Source: Lentimonas sp. CC4
GTDB lineage: Bacteria > Verrucomicrobiota > Verrucomicrobiia > Opitutales > Coraliomargaritaceae
Reading direction: 5' to 3'
Length of the DNA: 64,000 nt
Assembly: GCF_902728235.1 (NCBI RefSeq)
Contig: NZ_CACVBO010000001.1
Span: forward strand, 1,116,001-1,180,000
Shown: one piece after another, positions 1 to 10,736 of the stretch
Position numbering within the stretch: the first letter of the stretch is position 1
How the letters are laid out: the number at the start of each line of letters is the position of its first letter
The notes under the pieces: model-generated
What the model was told of the DNA's origin: nothing
The model's database searches: none
What the model saw: only the letters and a program-made list of their open reading frames with translations
Made by a program: the position numbers and the translations under genes

Positions 1-1
1 G

Positions 2-1240
2 ATTGACCACTTTGAACATTTTGCCGAAGGTTCTGAACTCTATACTGGCTATGCACTCGATGGCCTCGGGCAGCGTCCGAACGACGACGAGATCGCTTCG
101 CTGCCTGATACGAATCACATTATTCAACTGCCTTGGCAGCCAGAAGTCGCATGGATGCCAGCCGACAACACTTTCAAGGGGGAGCCCTACGAGGTTAACA
201 CGCGCGTCGCACTCAAGAAGGTGATCGCTCAAGCCGAGGAGATGGGCTTTAGCGTGAATCTTGGTATCGAATGCGAGGTATTCGTTGTCAAAGAAACCGA
301 AGACGGCGGTATCGAAATTCCTGATACAAACGACAATTTGAACAAAGCTTGCTACGATGTGAAGCGCTTCATGGATCGTTATACATGGCTCGATAAAGTT
401 TCCACTTCGATCAACGATCTGGGTTGGGATCTTTACTCGCTCGACCAAGAAGATGCGATCTCACAATTTGAATTTGATTTCAAATATGCGGACGCGCTCA
501 CCATGTGCGATCGCTATATATTCTTCCGTATGATGGCGAAGCAATACGCAGCGGAAGAAGGCTTGCTCGCAACCTTCATGCCGAAACCTTTCGAGGATAA
601 AACCGGCAGTGGCGCGCACTTTAACCTGTCGCTAGCCGATTCCAAAACAGGCGAAAACTTGTTCAAGGATGACAACGATCCACGCGGTCTCGGTCTTTCT
701 GAATTGGGTTATCAATTTAGCGCCGGTGTTCTCAAGCACGGCCCTGCGCTCTGCGCGGCCTTCGCGCCGACAGTCAATAGTTACAAGCGCCTCGTGCGCA
801 AGGGCCTCATGTCCTACTACTCATGGGCACCCGTTTTCAATTCTTACGGCAGTAACAATCGCACCAATTCGCTCCGTGTGCCAATGGGGGGCGGACGTAT
901 CGAATCCCGCAATGCCGATGCATCCTGCAATCCTTACCTAGCCGCGACTTTGATGCTCGCCGCTGGTCTGCAAGGGATCAAAGAGCAACTCAACCCAGGG
1001 GATCCACAGGAAGATAACCTTTACGAGCTAAGCCCAGAGCAACTTGCGGAACGCGGCATTAGCGAACTCCCTCGTTCACTCGAGGAGGCGGTGCATGCCT
1101 TTGCCTCCGATCCGTTTGTCGAAGAAGTGCTCGGTAGCAAGCTACGCGAAGAATTTATTCACTATAAGAGTGAAGAATGGCGTCAATATCACCAGCGTGT
1201 GGGTGCGTGGGAGATCGATCAATACGCACGACGCTTCTAA
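2..1240 (+). CDS. glnT: Type III glutamine synthetase (GlnT-like), 5' end cut by window edge
   Basis: This is the C-terminal 412 residues of an ATP-dependent glutamate-ammonia ligase; the frame is open from base 2, so roughly the first 25 residues lie outside the window if it has the usual length of the rhizobial GlnT type (about 435). The catalytic-domain signature [17 protein letters not shown], the NSYKRLV segment and the R-E-S-R loop ([20 protein letters not shown]) are all visible. It stands 20 bp ahead of the DUF1989/carboxylase/allophanate hydrolase genes on the same strand, so its likely job is to capture the ammonia they release. GlnT-family enzymes can instead make gamma-glutamylmethylamide, which sequence reading alone cannot exclude. 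Confidence 0.9.
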   Translation: MDHFEHFAEGSELYTGYALDGLGQRPNDDEIASLPDTNHIIQLPWQPEVAWMPADNTFKGEPYEVNTRVALKKVIAQAEEMGFSVNLGIECEVFVVKETEDGGIEIPDTNDNLNKACYDVKRFMDRYTWLDKVSTSINDLGWDLYSLDQEDAISQFEFDFKYADALTMCDRYIFFRMMAKQYAAEEGLLATFMPKPFEDKTGSGAHFNLSLADSKTGENLFKDDNDPRGLGLSELGYQFSAGVLKHGPALCAAFAPTVNSYKRLVRKGLMSYYSWAPVFNSYGSNNRTNSLRVPMGGGRIESRNADASCNPYLAATLMLAAGLQGIKEQLNPGDPQEDNLYELSPEQLAERGISELPRSLEEAVHAFASDPFVEEVLGSKLREEFIHYKSEEWRQYHQRVGAWEIDQYARRF

Positions 1241-1260
1241 TATCCTAATTTGTAATTCTC

Positions 1261-1971
1261 ATGATTCATTCAGAAAAACTTCACGGCGGCACGATGTGGT
1301 CGAAGGTGATCGGACGCGGCAAGACAATGCGCCTCACTGATATCGACGGTCGCGCCAATGTCGGCATGCTGCTTTATAACGCTCTCGAAAAAGAAGAGCG
1401 CTACAATATGCCCGACACGCTCAAAGGGCAGCACATCTTTTATCTGACCGCGCCATTTTGCGTGCACTCCGATATGGGGCGTCTCTTTTGCTCAATCACA
1501 GCAGACACCGCTGGCTGGCACGACACCGTGTGTGGTGCCTCTGATGCCGCACTGGTTGAGAAGAAATACGGCACGAAAACCTATCAAGACGCGCACAACG
1601 AATGCTACCGTGACACACAGCGAGGCTTTCTAATCGAGCTCGCAAAGTGGGGCATGGGCAAACGCGATCTCGTGCCGAACATCAATTGGTTCTCCAAAGT
1701 GGTATCCGACGAGGCAGGTAAGCTCAGCTACGTTCCCGGCGCATCCAAGCCGGGTAGCTACGTCGACCTACGCTTCGAGATGGACACGCTGGTCGTGCTC
1801 AGCACCTGCCAGCACCCACTTGACCCCAACCCAACTTACGAGCCAGGCGAGGTGCTACTCGAAGTCTTTAAGTCGGACGCACCCACCGCCGAGGATCCAT
1901 GCTTCCAATCACGCCCCGAAAACCTACGCGCCTTCGAGAACACTGAAACGTATCACAAACTGCGCTTCTAG
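1261..1971 (+). CDS. DUF1989 protein, urea carboxylase-associated paralogue 1; probable carboxyguanidine deiminase subunit
   Basis: A 236-residue DUF1989 protein of the type annotated as urea amidolyase-associated protein (UAAP). The core shows [37 protein letters not shown] and [18 protein letters not shown], with His and Cys residues that are typical metal ligands of the family. Published work assigns paired DUF1989 proteins (CgdA/CgdB) as carboxyguanidine deiminase, converting carboxyguanidine to allophanate plus ammonia. The second paralogue follows at 2015, then the carboxylase. I infer the CgdAB role from family and order; I cannot say which subunit this is. The gap before it holds a short TAATTxN-type word repeat. 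Confidence 0.85.
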   Translation: MIHSEKLHGGTMWSKVIGRGKTMRLTDIDGRANVGMLLYNALEKEERYNMPDTLKGQHIFYLTAPFCVHSDMGRLFCSITADTAGWHDTVCGASDAALVEKKYGTKTYQDAHNECYRDTQRGFLIELAKWGMGKRDLVPNINWFSKVVSDEAGKLSYVPGASKPGSYVDLRFEMDTLVVLSTCQHPLDPNPTYEPGEVLLEVFKSDAPTAEDPCFQSRPENLRAFENTETYHKLRF

Positions 1972-2014
1972 AAGTAATTCCTAACTCCTAATTCGTAATT
2001 CATAATTCTCAAAA

Positions 2015-2653
2015 ATGCTAACAGAAAGCACACTTTCCCCCGACAACGCCATCTTTCGCGAAGTCATCCTCGCGGGTGATCACTGGGTTCACGAAGTCAA
2101 AGCAGGGCAGACCATCCGCATCCTCGACCTCGAAGGTAATCAAGCGGCGGACACCCTCTTCTATGATGCCCACGATCCGGAAAACCGCTACAGCGCATCG
2201 GACACGATTCAGCGTCAAGCCGCTCTGTATTTGACGACTGGCACCGAGCTGATTTCAAACCAAGGTGATGTCTTGCTAAAAATTACAGCAGACACCTGCG
2301 GTCGTCACGACACCGTCGGAGGAGCCTGCTCACGTGAGAGCAACACGATGCGCTACGCTCATGAGAAGGAGCACATGCACGCCTGCCGTGATAGTTTCAT
2401 CTGTGGCTTGCAGCACTGGGGGCCAGACCTCGGTAAGCGTGATATCACATGCAATATCAATTTCTTCATGAACGTGCCTGTGACACCCGAAGGTAAACTC
2501 ACCTTCGAAGACGGCATTTCCGCGCCAGGTCGTTACGTCGAGCTCACTGCAGCACGTGATGTGATCTGTCTTATTTCAAATTGCCCGCAGCTGAACAACC
2601 CCTGCAACGGCTATAATCCCACACCAGTCGAAGCAATAATCTGGGATAAATAA
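2015..2653 (+). CDS. DUF1989 protein, urea carboxylase-associated paralogue 2; probable carboxyguanidine deiminase subunit
   Basis: A 212-residue paralogue of the gene at 1261. Shared blocks are [36 protein letters not shown] and [18 protein letters not shown]; the Cys and His placement in the [10 protein letters not shown] block differs slightly from the partner ([13 protein letters not shown]), as expected for two non-identical subunits. It lies directly upstream of the biotin carboxylase gene. Family knowledge points to a heteromeric carboxyguanidine deiminase acting between carboxylation and allophanate hydrolysis. The 43-bp gap to the previous gene is filled by a TAATTxN word repeat. Confidence 0.85.
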   Translation: MLTESTLSPDNAIFREVILAGDHWVHEVKAGQTIRILDLEGNQAADTLFYDAHDPENRYSASDTIQRQAALYLTTGTELISNQGDVLLKITADTCGRHDTVGGACSRESNTMRYAHEKEHMHACRDSFICGLQHWGPDLGKRDITCNINFFMNVPVTPEGKLTFEDGISAPGRYVELTAARDVICLISNCPQLNNPCNGYNPTPVEAIIWDK

Positions 2654-2727
2654 TAGTGATACAGGCATTCCTGCCTGTGAGACCTGCATTAATTACAGAC
2701 AGGAATGTCTGTGCCACTTTACCAAAT
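2654..2727. repeat. Pair of short palindromic elements upstream of the carboxylase
   Basis: Two versions of the dispersed ACAGRCATTxCTGYCTGT palindrome stand here in opposite orientation (acaggcattcctgcctgt, then acagacaggaatgtctgt). An open frame runs through them into the carboxylase, but similar elements recur in non-coding DNA near 8430, 27164, 27364, 29361 and 31067, so this stretch is not read as coding. Confidence 0.7.
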
Positions 2728-5700
2728 ATGTTTCAAAAAGTTCTCATAGCCAATCGTGGCGAAATCGCCTGCCGTATCATCCGCACGCTGGATGCATTGG
2801 GTGTTCAATCCGTAGCCATTTATTCCGATGCTGACCGCGACGCGCCACACGTTGCGATGGCGACTGAGAGCTATCGCATCGGGCCTGCACCTGTCAGTGA
2901 GAGCTACCTCAAAGTGGAGACGATTCTAGAGATTGCTGCGTCGAGTGGTGCGGAGGCAATTCATCCAGGCTATGGGCTGCTTAGTGAGAACGCGGACTTC
3001 GCAGATAAGTGCGAAGCAGCTGGACTTGCGTTTATCGGTCCATCTGGCGCACAAATGCTCGCCTTTGGTTTAAAGCACGAAGCACGTCGTCTGGCTGAGG
3101 AGAATTCCGTTCCCTTATTGCCTGGCAGTGGTTTGTTGCCTGATTGTGCGGCAGCGCTGATTGAGGCGGAGTCGATTGGTTATCCAGTGATGCTGAAGAG
3201 CACCGCGGGTGGCGGTGGTATCGGGATGCAGATCTGCGAAGACGCACCCGCATTGGAAGAAGCCTTTGATCGTGTTGAGCGTCTGAGCCAGAGTCACTTC
3301 GGGCAGGGTGGTATTTTCTTGGAGAAATTTGTGACACATGCACGTCACTTAGAAGTGCAGATCTTTGGCGATGGTGAAGGCAATGTGGTTTCCCTCGGTG
3401 TGCGCGACTGCTCGACGCAGCGTCGTAATCAGAAGGTGATTGAAGAGACACCACCTGCAAATGTATCCGAATCCGTGATACAAGGATTGCAAGTAACTGC
3501 GCTACAATTGTCGAAAGCGGTGAAGTATCGTTCCGCTGGCACCGTGGAATACATTTACGATAATGATACGGGCGAGTATTACTTCCTTGAAGTAAATACG
3601 CGGCTACAGGTTGAGCACGGTGTGACCGAATTGGTGACGGGCGTCGATCTGGTTGCATGGATGGTGCAGCTGGCTGCAGGTGATATGAACCTTTCTGCAG
3701 AGGCCGAAATCGTGCCTCAAAAAGGACACGCCATTCAGACGCGCTTGTATGCGGAGAATCCACACAAGGACTTTCAGCCGTCCAGTGGCTTGTTGACACG
3801 CGTCAGCTTTCCGGAAGGTGTGCGTTGCGATCATTGGGTCTGCTCTGGTTCTGAAGTGAGTCCGTATTATGATCCATTGCTCGCGAAGCTGCAGGTCTAC
3901 GCAGAGGATCGCCCTGCTGCAGTGGACGCCATCGCAGGAGCACTCGAAGCGACGCGCTTGGATGGCATTGAGACGAACTTGGATTATTTGCGCTCCGTCG
4001 TAGCAGCCGAGACCTTTGTCTCTGGCAATGTGGTGACGAAGACCTTGGCATCGCATGACTATCAGCCAGCGACCTTTGAGATCTTACGCTCTGGCACGAT
4101 GACGACAGTGCAGGACTTTCCTGGACGTGTCGGTTATTGGGAAGTCGGTGTGCCACCTTCGGGGCCAATGGATTCGCTTTCGTTCCGATTGGGCAATCGT
4201 CTGCTCGGCAACGATTTCGATGATTCTGGTTTGGAAATTACAGCAACGGGGCCACGACTCCAGTTTCACACGACAACAACAGTGGTGCTGACAGGTGCAA
4301 CGATGTCCGCGACGCTCGATGGCGAAGCGGTTGAATTTTATCGCCCCTTCGAAGTGGATGCAGGGTCGATTCTAGACATCGGTAAACTAAGCGGTGCCGG
4401 TGTGCGTAGCTACCTGCTAGTCAAAGGTGGAATTGATGTGCCACAGTATTTGGGCAGTCGTTCGACGTTCACACTCGGTCAGTTTGGTGGCCACGGGGGA
4501 CGCGCCTTGCGTCTAGGCGACGTCTTGCACTTAAATCGTAGGGGCTTTGCTTGCGAAGACCGCGAAGGCAAATTGGGTGGCGAATACGCGATACTGCCTG
4601 AGGCGAATCAACCACAGTTCACGAATACATGGGATATCGCTGTGCTCTACGGACCACACGGTGCACCTGAGTTTTTCACGCCGCAAGATATTGAGACGTT
4701 CTTTCAGAATGAATGGGAAGTGCATTACAACTCCGCACGCACAGGTGTGCGCCTGATCGGCCCGAAGCCTGAATGGGCACGCACCGATGGGGGCGAGGCT
4801 GGTTTGCATCCTTCAAACATTCATGACAATGCATATGCGATCGGTGCGATTGATTTTACCGGCGACATGCCAGTGATCCTAGGGCCCGACGGGCCGAGTC
4901 TGGGTGGCTTTGTGTGCCCTGCGACGATTATTGAATCCGAGCGCTGGAAGATGGGGCAGCTCAAGCCCGGTGATAAGGTGCGCTTCCGCTGTGTCTCACG
5001 CGAAGAGGCTGAGTCGCTGCGCAATATTCACGAAGAAGGCCTTGCGACTTTGCAGCCAGACTACCGTGTGCCAACCGAGGTGCGCATCCCCGAGCCGAGT
5101 GAAGCCATCTTGGTGGACGATGGCGAAGGCGCAGATCGCTTGGTGATTCGCCAAGCAGGCGACGCCTATGTTTTGGCCGAGATCGGGCCGATGGCCTTGG
5201 ACTTTAAATTGCGCTTCCATATCCACGTGCTTTACGAGGCACTGAAGAAGGAATTGTTCGAAGGCATTGAAGATTTAACACCGGGTATTCGTTCGTTGCA
5301 GGTGCATTTTGATCCGGGCGCGGTCAGTGCTGAATCAATTGCTGCGTGGATTCATGCGGCCAACGATGCCTTGCCGCCATTGGAAGACGTGACCGTGCCC
5401 TCGCGTATTGTGCACATGCCATTGTCGTGGGATGATCCTTCGACGCAGGAAGCGATTCAGAAGTATGTGCAGTCGGTGCGTGCGGATGCACCATGGTGCC
5501 CTGACAATATTGAATTTATTCGACGTATCAATGGTTTGGATACGCGAGAAGATGTTTACAACGTGGTGTTTAACGCGAGCTACGTGGTGCTGGGACTCGG
5601 TGATGTGTATCTCGGTGCGCCCGTGGCGACACCGCTCGATCCGCGTCATCGTTTGGTTACGACGAAGTATAACCCTGCTCGCACATGGACGCCTGAAAAC

Positions 5701-6354
5701 GCGGTTGGAATCGGCGGCGCTTACATGTGTATTTATGGTATGGAAGGGCCGGGCGGCTATCAATTCGTTGGGCGCACAGTGCAGGTTTGGAATCGCTATA
5801 ATACGACGCCGTCGTTCAAGGAAGGGAAGCCATGGTTGCTACGCTTCTTCGATCAGATCCGTTACTATCCAGTGTCGACAGAGGAGTTGGAAACCTTGCG
5901 CCATGACTGCCCGCAAGGGCGCTTTAATCCAAAGATTGAAGAAGGTTCGTTTAGCCTTGGTGAGTATCAAGCCTTTCTCAAAGAGAATGATACGAGCATT
6001 ACTGAATTTAAAACTAAGCAACAGGCCTCCTTCGATGCCGAGCGCGCTCGCTGGGATGCAGCCGGGCTTTCCGCTTATGTCGAAGAAGAAGGCGGCGGCG
6101 TGATTGAAGATGCGGAAGCCTTGCCCGAAGGGGCTGAACCGGTTGAAAGCCCTGTGGCAGGTAGTGTCTGGAAGGTGTTGATCAGTGAGGAGGACGTCTC
6201 TGTGAAAGAGGGTGATACTTTGGCGATTTTAGAATCCATGAAGATGGAGATTAAAGTCGACGCACCTATTTCTGGTAAATTGATCTCTGTGCAATGCAAG
6301 GAAGGGCAAGCGATGTCGCCCGGCCAAGTGCTGTTTGGGATTCTGCCGGAGTAA
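2728..6354 (+). CDS. Biotin-dependent urea/guanidine carboxylase (probable guanidine carboxylase)
   Basis: A 1208-residue single-chain carboxylase. Residues 1-450 form the biotin carboxylase domain ([16 protein letters not shown] start, glycine loop [24 protein letters not shown]). About 455-1090 is the KipA/KipI-like (AHS1/AHS2) carboxyltransferase, with [20 protein letters not shown] and [15 protein letters not shown] around 922-936. The C-terminal 70 residues are a biotinyl domain with ESMKME, biotinyl lysine K1172. The ATG at 2728 is preferred because the upstream extension is repeat DNA. With two DUF1989 genes before and allophanate hydrolase after, guanidine is the likelier substrate; a single Asp/Asn difference in the carboxyltransferase domain is reported to separate the two specificities and needs an alignment. 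Residues 603-614 derive from an intergenic repeat (see findings). Confidence 0.9.
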   Translation: MFQKVLIANRGEIACRIIRTLDALGVQSVAIYSDADRDAPHVAMATESYRIGPAPVSESYLKVETILEIAASSGAEAIHPGYGLLSENADFADKCEAAGLAFIGPSGAQMLAFGLKHEARRLAEENSVPLLPGSGLLPDCAAALIEAESIGYPVMLKSTAGGGGIGMQICEDAPALEEAFDRVERLSQSHFGQGGIFLEKFVTHARHLEVQIFGDGEGNVVSLGVRDCSTQRRNQKVIEETPPANVSESVIQGLQVTALQLSKAVKYRSAGTVEYIYDNDTGEYYFLEVNTRLQVEHGVTELVTGVDLVAWMVQLAAGDMNLSAEAEIVPQKGHAIQTRLYAENPHKDFQPSSGLLTRVSFPEGVRCDHWVCSGSEVSPYYDPLLAKLQVYAEDRPAAVDAIAGALEATRLDGIETNLDYLRSVVAAETFVSGNVVTKTLASHDYQPATFEILRSGTMTTVQDFPGRVGYWEVGVPPSGPMDSLSFRLGNRLLGNDFDDSGLEITATGPRLQFHTTTTVVLTGATMSATLDGEAVEFYRPFEVDAGSILDIGKLSGAGVRSYLLVKGGIDVPQYLGSRSTFTLGQFGGHGGRALRLGDVLHLNRRGFACEDREGKLGGEYAILPEANQPQFTNTWDIAVLYGPHGAPEFFTPQDIETFFQNEWEVHYNSARTGVRLIGPKPEWARTDGGEAGLHPSNIHDNAYAIGAIDFTGDMPVILGPDGPSLGGFVCPATIIESERWKMGQLKPGDKVRFRCVSREEAESLRNIHEEGLATLQPDYRVPTEVRIPEPSEAILVDDGEGADRLVIRQAGDAYVLAEIGPMALDFKLRFHIHVLYEALKKELFEGIEDLTPGIRSLQVHFDPGAVSAESIAAWIHAANDALPPLEDVTVPSRIVHMPLSWDDPSTQEAIQKYVQSVRADAPWCPDNIEFIRRINGLDTREDVYNVVFNASYVVLGLGDVYLGAPVATPLDPRHRLVTTKYNPARTWTPENAVGIGGAYMCIYGMEGPGGYQFVGRTVQVWNRYNTTPSFKEGKPWLLRFFDQIRYYPVSTEELETLRHDCPQGRFNPKIEEGSFSLGEYQAFLKENDTSITEFKTKQQASFDAERARWDAAGLSAYVEEEGGGVIEDAEALPEGAEPVESPVAGSVWKVLISEEDVSVKEGDTLAILESMKMEIKVDAPISGKLISVQCKEGQAMSPGQVLFGILPE
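4535..4567 (+). repeat. Arm of the GTAGGGG hairpin family embedded in the carboxylase gene
   Basis: These 33 bases match the reverse complement of 6431-6463 at 31 positions, and resemble the left end of the element at 25416. In the host gene they are read as [12 protein letters not shown], between LGDVLHL and [10 protein letters not shown] of the carboxyltransferase domain. Confidence 0.85.
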
Positions 6355-6364
6355 TTTTTTAAAC

Positions 6365-6460
6365 GTAGGGGTGCTGCTTGCGGCACCCGCGAACGACTGG
6401 AGCTTTCGGTCTTTTTTGAGAGCGACGAACGTTCGCGGGCTTCGCAAGCAAAGCCCCTAC
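6365..6460. repeat. GTAGGGG...CCCCTAC hairpin element between carboxylase and allophanate hydrolase
   Basis: A 96-bp imperfect palindrome beginning GTAGGGG and ending CCCCTAC, with inner arms ending cacccgcgaacg and cgttcgcggg. It occupies most of the 120-bp gap in the operon. Relatives lie at 25416-25551 and, as a single arm, inside the carboxylase gene at 4535. Confidence 0.85.
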
Positions 6461-6474
6461 GATAGAATTTGTTT

Positions 6475-8196
6475 ATGAAATCTTTAGATATTGAAACCTT
6501 ACGGAGCGCGTATGCTTCCAAAGAACTCACTCCACGTGGATTGTTGGCCTCGATTCGGGAGACGATTGCTGCGGCCGATAATCCCAATGTTTGGATTTAC
6601 CTGCTGAGTGATGCGGAGCTTGAGCCGTATCTGGAGCGATTAGAGGGGCTCGATCCAGAGAGCCTGCCACTGTATGGCATTCCTTTTGGTATTAAAGATA
6701 ACATTGATTTGGTCGGCATACCAACCACGGCGGCGTGCCCAGAATTTGAATATACGCCTGAATATTCATCGCCTGTGGTGGAGCAGTTGATTGAGGCTGG
6801 CGCGATTCCGATTGGTAAAACCAACCTAGATCAATTTGCGACAGGTCTTGTTGGCACGCGCACGCCGTATGGTGCGCCACGCAATCCCTATGCGAACGAT
6901 CGCGTGCCAGGTGGGTCAAGCTGTGGCTCGGCGGTCGCACTGTCCGAAGGCATGGTCAGTTTTTCACTCGGCACGGATACGGCAGGTTCTGGTCGCGTGC
7001 CTGCTGCATTTAATAAGCTTTGGGGTGTGAAGCCGAGTAAAGGGCGTCTGAGCACCAGTGGGCTAGTGCCTGCATGTCGCACTTTGGACTGTATTTCAAT
7101 TTTCGCGCTCAATGCAGTTGATAGTCAGACGGTATTAAAAGTCGCTGAAGGGTATGATGTGGAAGATGCGTATTCGCAGGCGACTTTGGATAAGCCTTTG
7201 GTAAACACGAAAGTGATTGGCATACCACAAGCGGATCAGTTGATGTTTTTTGGAGATGCAGACTATGAGGGTGCGTGGGTGCAGGCGGTCGATGACCTCC
7301 AATCGCAAGGTTGGGAAGTGGTCGAAATCGATTTCGAGCCGTTCTTGAATGCCGCCCGTCTCCTGTATGAAGGTCCGTGGGTGTCCGAGCGTTACACCGT
7401 GTTAGAGGATTTTCTGAAGACCAATCCCGAAGCCTTTTATTCTGCGACGAAGCAGATCATTGGCGGCGGAGCGGATCATTCCGCACGCGATGCCTTTGCG
7501 GCGACGTATCGCTTAGCAGAGCTACGGCGCGAATCCGAGGCAGTCTGGGATGGGCTGACGGCGATCGTTACACCGACCGCTGGTGGTTTTCCGACCTTAG
7601 CAGATATGGAGGCGGATCCGATTGGGCCGAATTCGCAGCTCGGGTATTATACCAACTTTATGAACTTGCTGGATCTCTGCGCCGTGGCGGTGCCTGCAGG
7701 GGAGAGTGCGACTGGACTGCCGTTTGGGCTCACTTGGATTGCCCCGCGCGATACTGACAAGGCCCTGATCGAAGTTGCGAGCAAAGGGCCGTCGGCGCTC
7801 AAGCCAGACGCGACGCTCTCGATTCTACTCTTCGGAGCGCACATGCACGGCTTGCCGTTGAACAGTCAAGTGCTCGGGCTCGGCGGCAGCTTTGTTGGCA
7901 ACGTGCAGACAGCGCCGCTTTATAAGATGGTGTATCTGCCAGAGCCCGCACCGCATCGCCCGGGGATCGTGCGTATTGCTGAAGGTGGCGTGTCCATCGC
8001 CGCCGAAGAGTGGTGTTTCCCGAAAGCGGCACTCGGTGAGTTGTTGGCTACGATTCAGCAACCTCTAGGGCTGGGGCAGTTGGAGCTTACGGATGGCCGC
8101 AAGGTGCATGGATTTTTGTGCGAAGCGGTCGTAGCGGAAGTCGCTGAAGATATTTCAGTAAGCGGTGGCTGGCGTCAGTTCTTGGCGCGGGGGTAG
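6475..8196 (+). CDS. atzF: Allophanate hydrolase
   Basis: A 573-residue amidase-signature enzyme that hydrolyses allophanate to two ammonia and two CO2, the last step of the cluster. The Ser-cisSer-Lys triad is visible: K74 in [12 protein letters not shown]148 in PGGSSCGSA and nucleophile S172 in [12 protein letters not shown]. Residues 1-445 are the amidase domain; the last 120 residues ([13 protein letters not shown] onward) match the extra C-terminal domain of AtzF/DUR1 enzymes, so this is a full-length hydrolase and not a generic amidase. The ATG at 6475 is chosen over a TTG two codons upstream. It follows the carboxylase on the same strand, across the hairpin element. Confidence 0.92.
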   Translation: MKSLDIETLRSAYASKELTPRGLLASIRETIAAADNPNVWIYLLSDAELEPYLERLEGLDPESLPLYGIPFGIKDNIDLVGIPTTAACPEFEYTPEYSSPVVEQLIEAGAIPIGKTNLDQFATGLVGTRTPYGAPRNPYANDRVPGGSSCGSAVALSEGMVSFSLGTDTAGSGRVPAAFNKLWGVKPSKGRLSTSGLVPACRTLDCISIFALNAVDSQTVLKVAEGYDVEDAYSQATLDKPLVNTKVIGIPQADQLMFFGDADYEGAWVQAVDDLQSQGWEVVEIDFEPFLNAARLLYEGPWVSERYTVLEDFLKTNPEAFYSATKQIIGGGADHSARDAFAATYRLAELRRESEAVWDGLTAIVTPTAGGFPTLADMEADPIGPNSQLGYYTNFMNLLDLCAVAVPAGESATGLPFGLTWIAPRDTDKALIEVASKGPSALKPDATLSILLFGAHMHGLPLNSQVLGLGGSFVGNVQTAPLYKMVYLPEPAPHRPGIVRIAEGGVSIAAEEWCFPKAALGELLATIQQPLGLGQLELTDGRKVHGFLCEAVVAEVAEDISVSGGWRQFLARG

Positions 8197-8254
8197 GCTC
8201 GCGCTCATCATACTTTGTGAAAAGTGGCACGCCTCATACGAACCTGTTGTATGT

Positions 8255-8370
8255 GTGGGTTACTCGGGGAGGGACGGCCTCCGCGCCGTCCGCCGAGCCT
8301 CAGCACAGAACCAAAGCACCAGCACACCGCAAGACGAGGCGGAGCTCGTCCCTCCCCAATGGGTTGAGCT
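8255..8370. repeat. Inverted repeat with gggagggac arms after the nitrogen operon
   Basis: The arms ggggagggac and gtccctcccc bracket about 90 bp. The left half contains gagcctcagcac (8295-8306), the reverse complement of the core gtgctgaggctc that is also found in the 86-bp hairpin arrays. It may act as a transcription end for the operon. A palindrome aggcagaaatgcct follows near 8430. Confidence 0.65.
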
Positions 8371-8453
8371 AGAAATCACAATTTTTGATGCGCGCCAGTA
8401 TGGTGCGGAATAAGGACGGCGTAGACAGGCAGAAATGCCTGTTTCACTTAATA

Positions 8454-9053
8454 TTACGCTCGCTTCGCCTTTTCCTCGAAGTAGATCTTTTGCAAGGCTG
8501 CAAAGTCTTCGCCACGGGAGCCGCTGAGGATGGTGTGGTCGTAGAGTTCGTGCTGCTGCATCTCGGCGCTGGCGACTTTCATGCGGCGCTGGATCTGGTC
8601 TTCGTCGTCGGTGGCGCGGCCGCGGAGGCGTTGCTCGAGCTCTTCCAGCGTGCGGGGCATGATGAAGACGGTGACGACGTTGCCCTTGAGCAGTGGATCG
8701 CTTTGAGCCATTTCACGCATTTGCGCAGCACCTTGCACGTCGATGTTGAGTAGTAGGTCGGTGCCGACAGCTAATTTGTCCTGCACTTCGCTTTTGAGGG
8801 TGCCGTAGATGTTACCATGCACGTGGGCATACTCGTAAAAGTGACCTTCGGCGATTTTCTGCTCAAAGGTGGCGTGATCGAAGAAGTAGTAGTCGACATG
8901 ATCCTTCTCATTGCCGCGTGGCTTGCGGGTGGTTGAGGTGACGACGCGCCAAAGCGCTGGTTCTTCGGCCAGCATGCGATCGCAGAGCGTCGTCTTGCCG
9001 CTCCCTGCGGGGCCAGAAACAATGATGAGGAGACCAGGCTTCGGGTTTTTCAT
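8454..9053 (-). CDS. gmk: Guanylate kinase
   Basis: A 199-residue cytosolic kinase converting GMP plus ATP to GDP plus ADP. The P-loop GPAGSGKTT is at residues 14-22, followed by the GMP-binding [19 protein letters not shown] segment. Length and motif order are those of bacterial Gmk. The start codon lies 10 bp after the stop of the membrane-protein gene at 9064-9600 on the same strand, so the two are probably co-transcribed. Confidence 0.95.
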   Translation of the reverse strand: MKNPKPGLLIIVSGPAGSGKTTLCDRMLAEEPALWRVVTSTTRKPRGNEKDHVDYYFFDHATFEQKIAEGHFYEYAHVHGNIYGTLKSEVQDKLAVGTDLLLNIDVQGAAQMREMAQSDPLLKGNVVTVFIMPRTLEELEQRLRGRATDDEDQIQRRMKVASAEMQQHELYDHTILSGSRGEDFAALQKIYFEEKAKRA

Positions 9054-9063
9054 AGTTGAGGAC

Positions 9064-9600
9064 TTAATATGTGAATGCGACGCCGATTAGCAAGAGCCCA
9101 TAGGCGGCAAAGACACCACCGAAGATGCGTGGCCGATTGTCGGCTTTGTAGAGCCAGTCGAAGAAATCACGCAGCTTGTAGGGATTCGCACCGAGGATGA
9201 GGGAGACCACGATGGCGGCGTAAATAAAGGTGACGAGAAAGAGCCGCGCTTGTGGCAGCTGCATATAGGCGGCATCGAGTAGCACGCCGGAAGTTAGCAG
9301 TGTTAAGGCTGCAAGTCCGCGCACTGCGAGGAAGTCAGGCACGAAGTAAAACGAGCCGACGGCAGTGACGAGGAAGATGAGGAACAGGATTTTTTTGTAT
9401 TGGCCAAAGTCGGCGGGGCCGAGGTTCAGGACTTTATACAGGAACCATGCTGCGGCAGTGCCGAGTAGCAGATACGCTGCAGCGGTCGAGCGCGGGAAGG
9501 CTTGCGTGCGCTTGGCGGTCTTCATGCCGTGCCATAAATAGTGTCCGCCGAAGGCGATGAGGAAGATCCCCGTGTAGAGTGTGGCTTGGAAAAGTGTCAT
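9064..9600 (-). CDS. Hypothetical multi-pass membrane protein
   Basis: A 178-residue protein with about six hydrophobic segments (for example [62 protein letters not shown] and [16 protein letters not shown] at the C-terminus). I do not recognise a named family or catalytic motif. It is the first gene of a likely two-gene unit with gmk, 10 bp downstream. The hydrophobic pattern and sensible start support a real integral membrane protein of unknown role. Confidence 0.7.
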   Translation of the reverse strand: MTLFQATLYTGIFLIAFGGHYLWHGMKTAKRTQAFPRSTAAAYLLLGTAAAWFLYKVLNLGPADFGQYKKILFLIFLVTAVGSFYFVPDFLAVRGLAALTLLTSGVLLDAAYMQLPQARLFLVTFIYAAIVVSLILGANPYKLRDFFDWLYKADNRPRIFGGVFAAYGLLLIGVAFTY

Positions 9601-9919
9601 GATGAGAGCGGTTGATCGCTAATGCGTAATCGCAGATGGATAATGGCTAATGACTACAGCCGTGCGTGAAAGGAAAAAATGTTTCGGCGAGCTATGATTT
9701 CATGCCAGAGATGATTTATATCCGCATGGTAGATTCGTAGGATTTAGACATGCTGAGTCGTTACTAGTGTGACGCTCAATGTCATTCAATTGTAAAACGC
9801 CGATGGTTCAGAATGCGCTGCAGGGTTCTTATGACTTTCATGGAAAAGAAAGATAAGAACCCTGTTTTGAGTCTCAATGCCTATCGTGGCCTATCGTGGC
9901 CTGATTGAGTGGTTGGGAA
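9601..9919. other. Gene-free stretch between the membrane protein gene and PEP-CTERM gene
   Basis: No gene is seen. The first 50 bases contain a TAATxxC word repeat (gctaatgcgtaatcgc...). Near 9886-9903 the 10-mer cctatcgtgg is tandemly duplicated. The rest may hold the promoter of the minus-strand unit ending in gmk. Confidence 0.5.
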
Positions 9920-10594
9920 TTAGATCCGCTTCCGTCTGCGTGCAACGAAGAATACCGATGTTAGGCCTAAGACCAGGGCGTAGGTGCTTGGTTCTGGAAC
10001 TGCCTGGACGCTAATATTTGCGTAGTTGACTTCAGGGTGTCCAGCAGAGCCGCTTGTTGCTCCAAAGAAAAATGCAACGTCGCTTGTCCCGTCGTAGGTA
10101 AAAGCGATGCTTTGGTTATTTCCTGTGGATTGCACTAATAGCGAGCCCAGTTCAGTTGAGACGGCACTACCTGTGGTTCGCAAGGTGCCTGACTGAGTAT
10201 CGACGATCAGAGCGCTATCAGTTGTGTTATAGCCGCTACCGCTCCAGATATTAACGTTACCCGTGTTTTCGGGGCCACTGCTATGATATGTCACGTCGAA
10301 AGTTAGCTCATAGTCACCCGGAACGTTGAAATAGCTTGAGTCAAAGACCATCGCAGCGCCACGAAAAGTAGGAGATGTGGAAGCTGTCTCTAGCACACCG
10401 TTGTTCATCTCCGCTTCTGCGGTAGCACTCCCCACCCACTCATTGTAGTTTACTACGTTACCGAAATGGCCGCCGATATAGCCATTCGGATTGATTACTA
10501 CATCGGTGGTGGGAAAGTTGATTGCTGCCTGGGCTGTTGAGCTAATGCTGTGCGTCATGATGACGAGGCCAATTGTGTATAGAATTGATTTCAT
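9920..10594 (-). CDS. PEP-CTERM sorting domain protein
   Basis: A 224-residue secreted protein. It has a signal peptide (residues 1-23, ending SSTAQA) and a C-terminal PEP-CTERM tripartite tail: VPEPSTYALVLG, a hydrophobic helix and RRRKRI. Such tails are recognised by exosortase, and the protein is delivered to the outer surface or to exopolysaccharide. The body (about 24-195) is rich in Gly, Ser, Thr and Asn and predicted beta, with FNVPGDYELTFDVTYHSSG, and may be a carbohydrate-binding jelly-roll fold. No exosortase gene is in this window. The function of the mature domain is unknown. Confidence 0.85.
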   Translation of the reverse strand: MKSILYTIGLVIMTHSISSTAQAAINFPTTDVVINPNGYIGGHFGNVVNYNEWVGSATAEAEMNNGVLETASTSPTFRGAAMVFDSSYFNVPGDYELTFDVTYHSSGPENTGNVNIWSGSGYNTTDSALIVDTQSGTLRTTGSAVSTELGSLLVQSTGNNQSIAFTYDGTSDVAFFFGATSGSAGHPEVNYANISVQAVPEPSTYALVLGLTSVFFVARRRKRI

Positions 10595-10736
10595 TGCGGT
10601 TATTATGGAAATACGTGCTTATTTTCATTTGAATGAACCTTATACAATCAAAAATCTAAGGTGTTCCACCTATGTGCGGATGGATTTGCAAAATTTAATG
10701 CTTCTGCTTGTTCGTATGATTTGAGCTAATGTGACT

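Noticed and set aside
2656-2727. N-terminal extension of the carboxylase
   Set aside because: The extra 24 codons are made of dispersed palindromes; [16 protein letters not shown] is the standard start of the biotin carboxylase domain.
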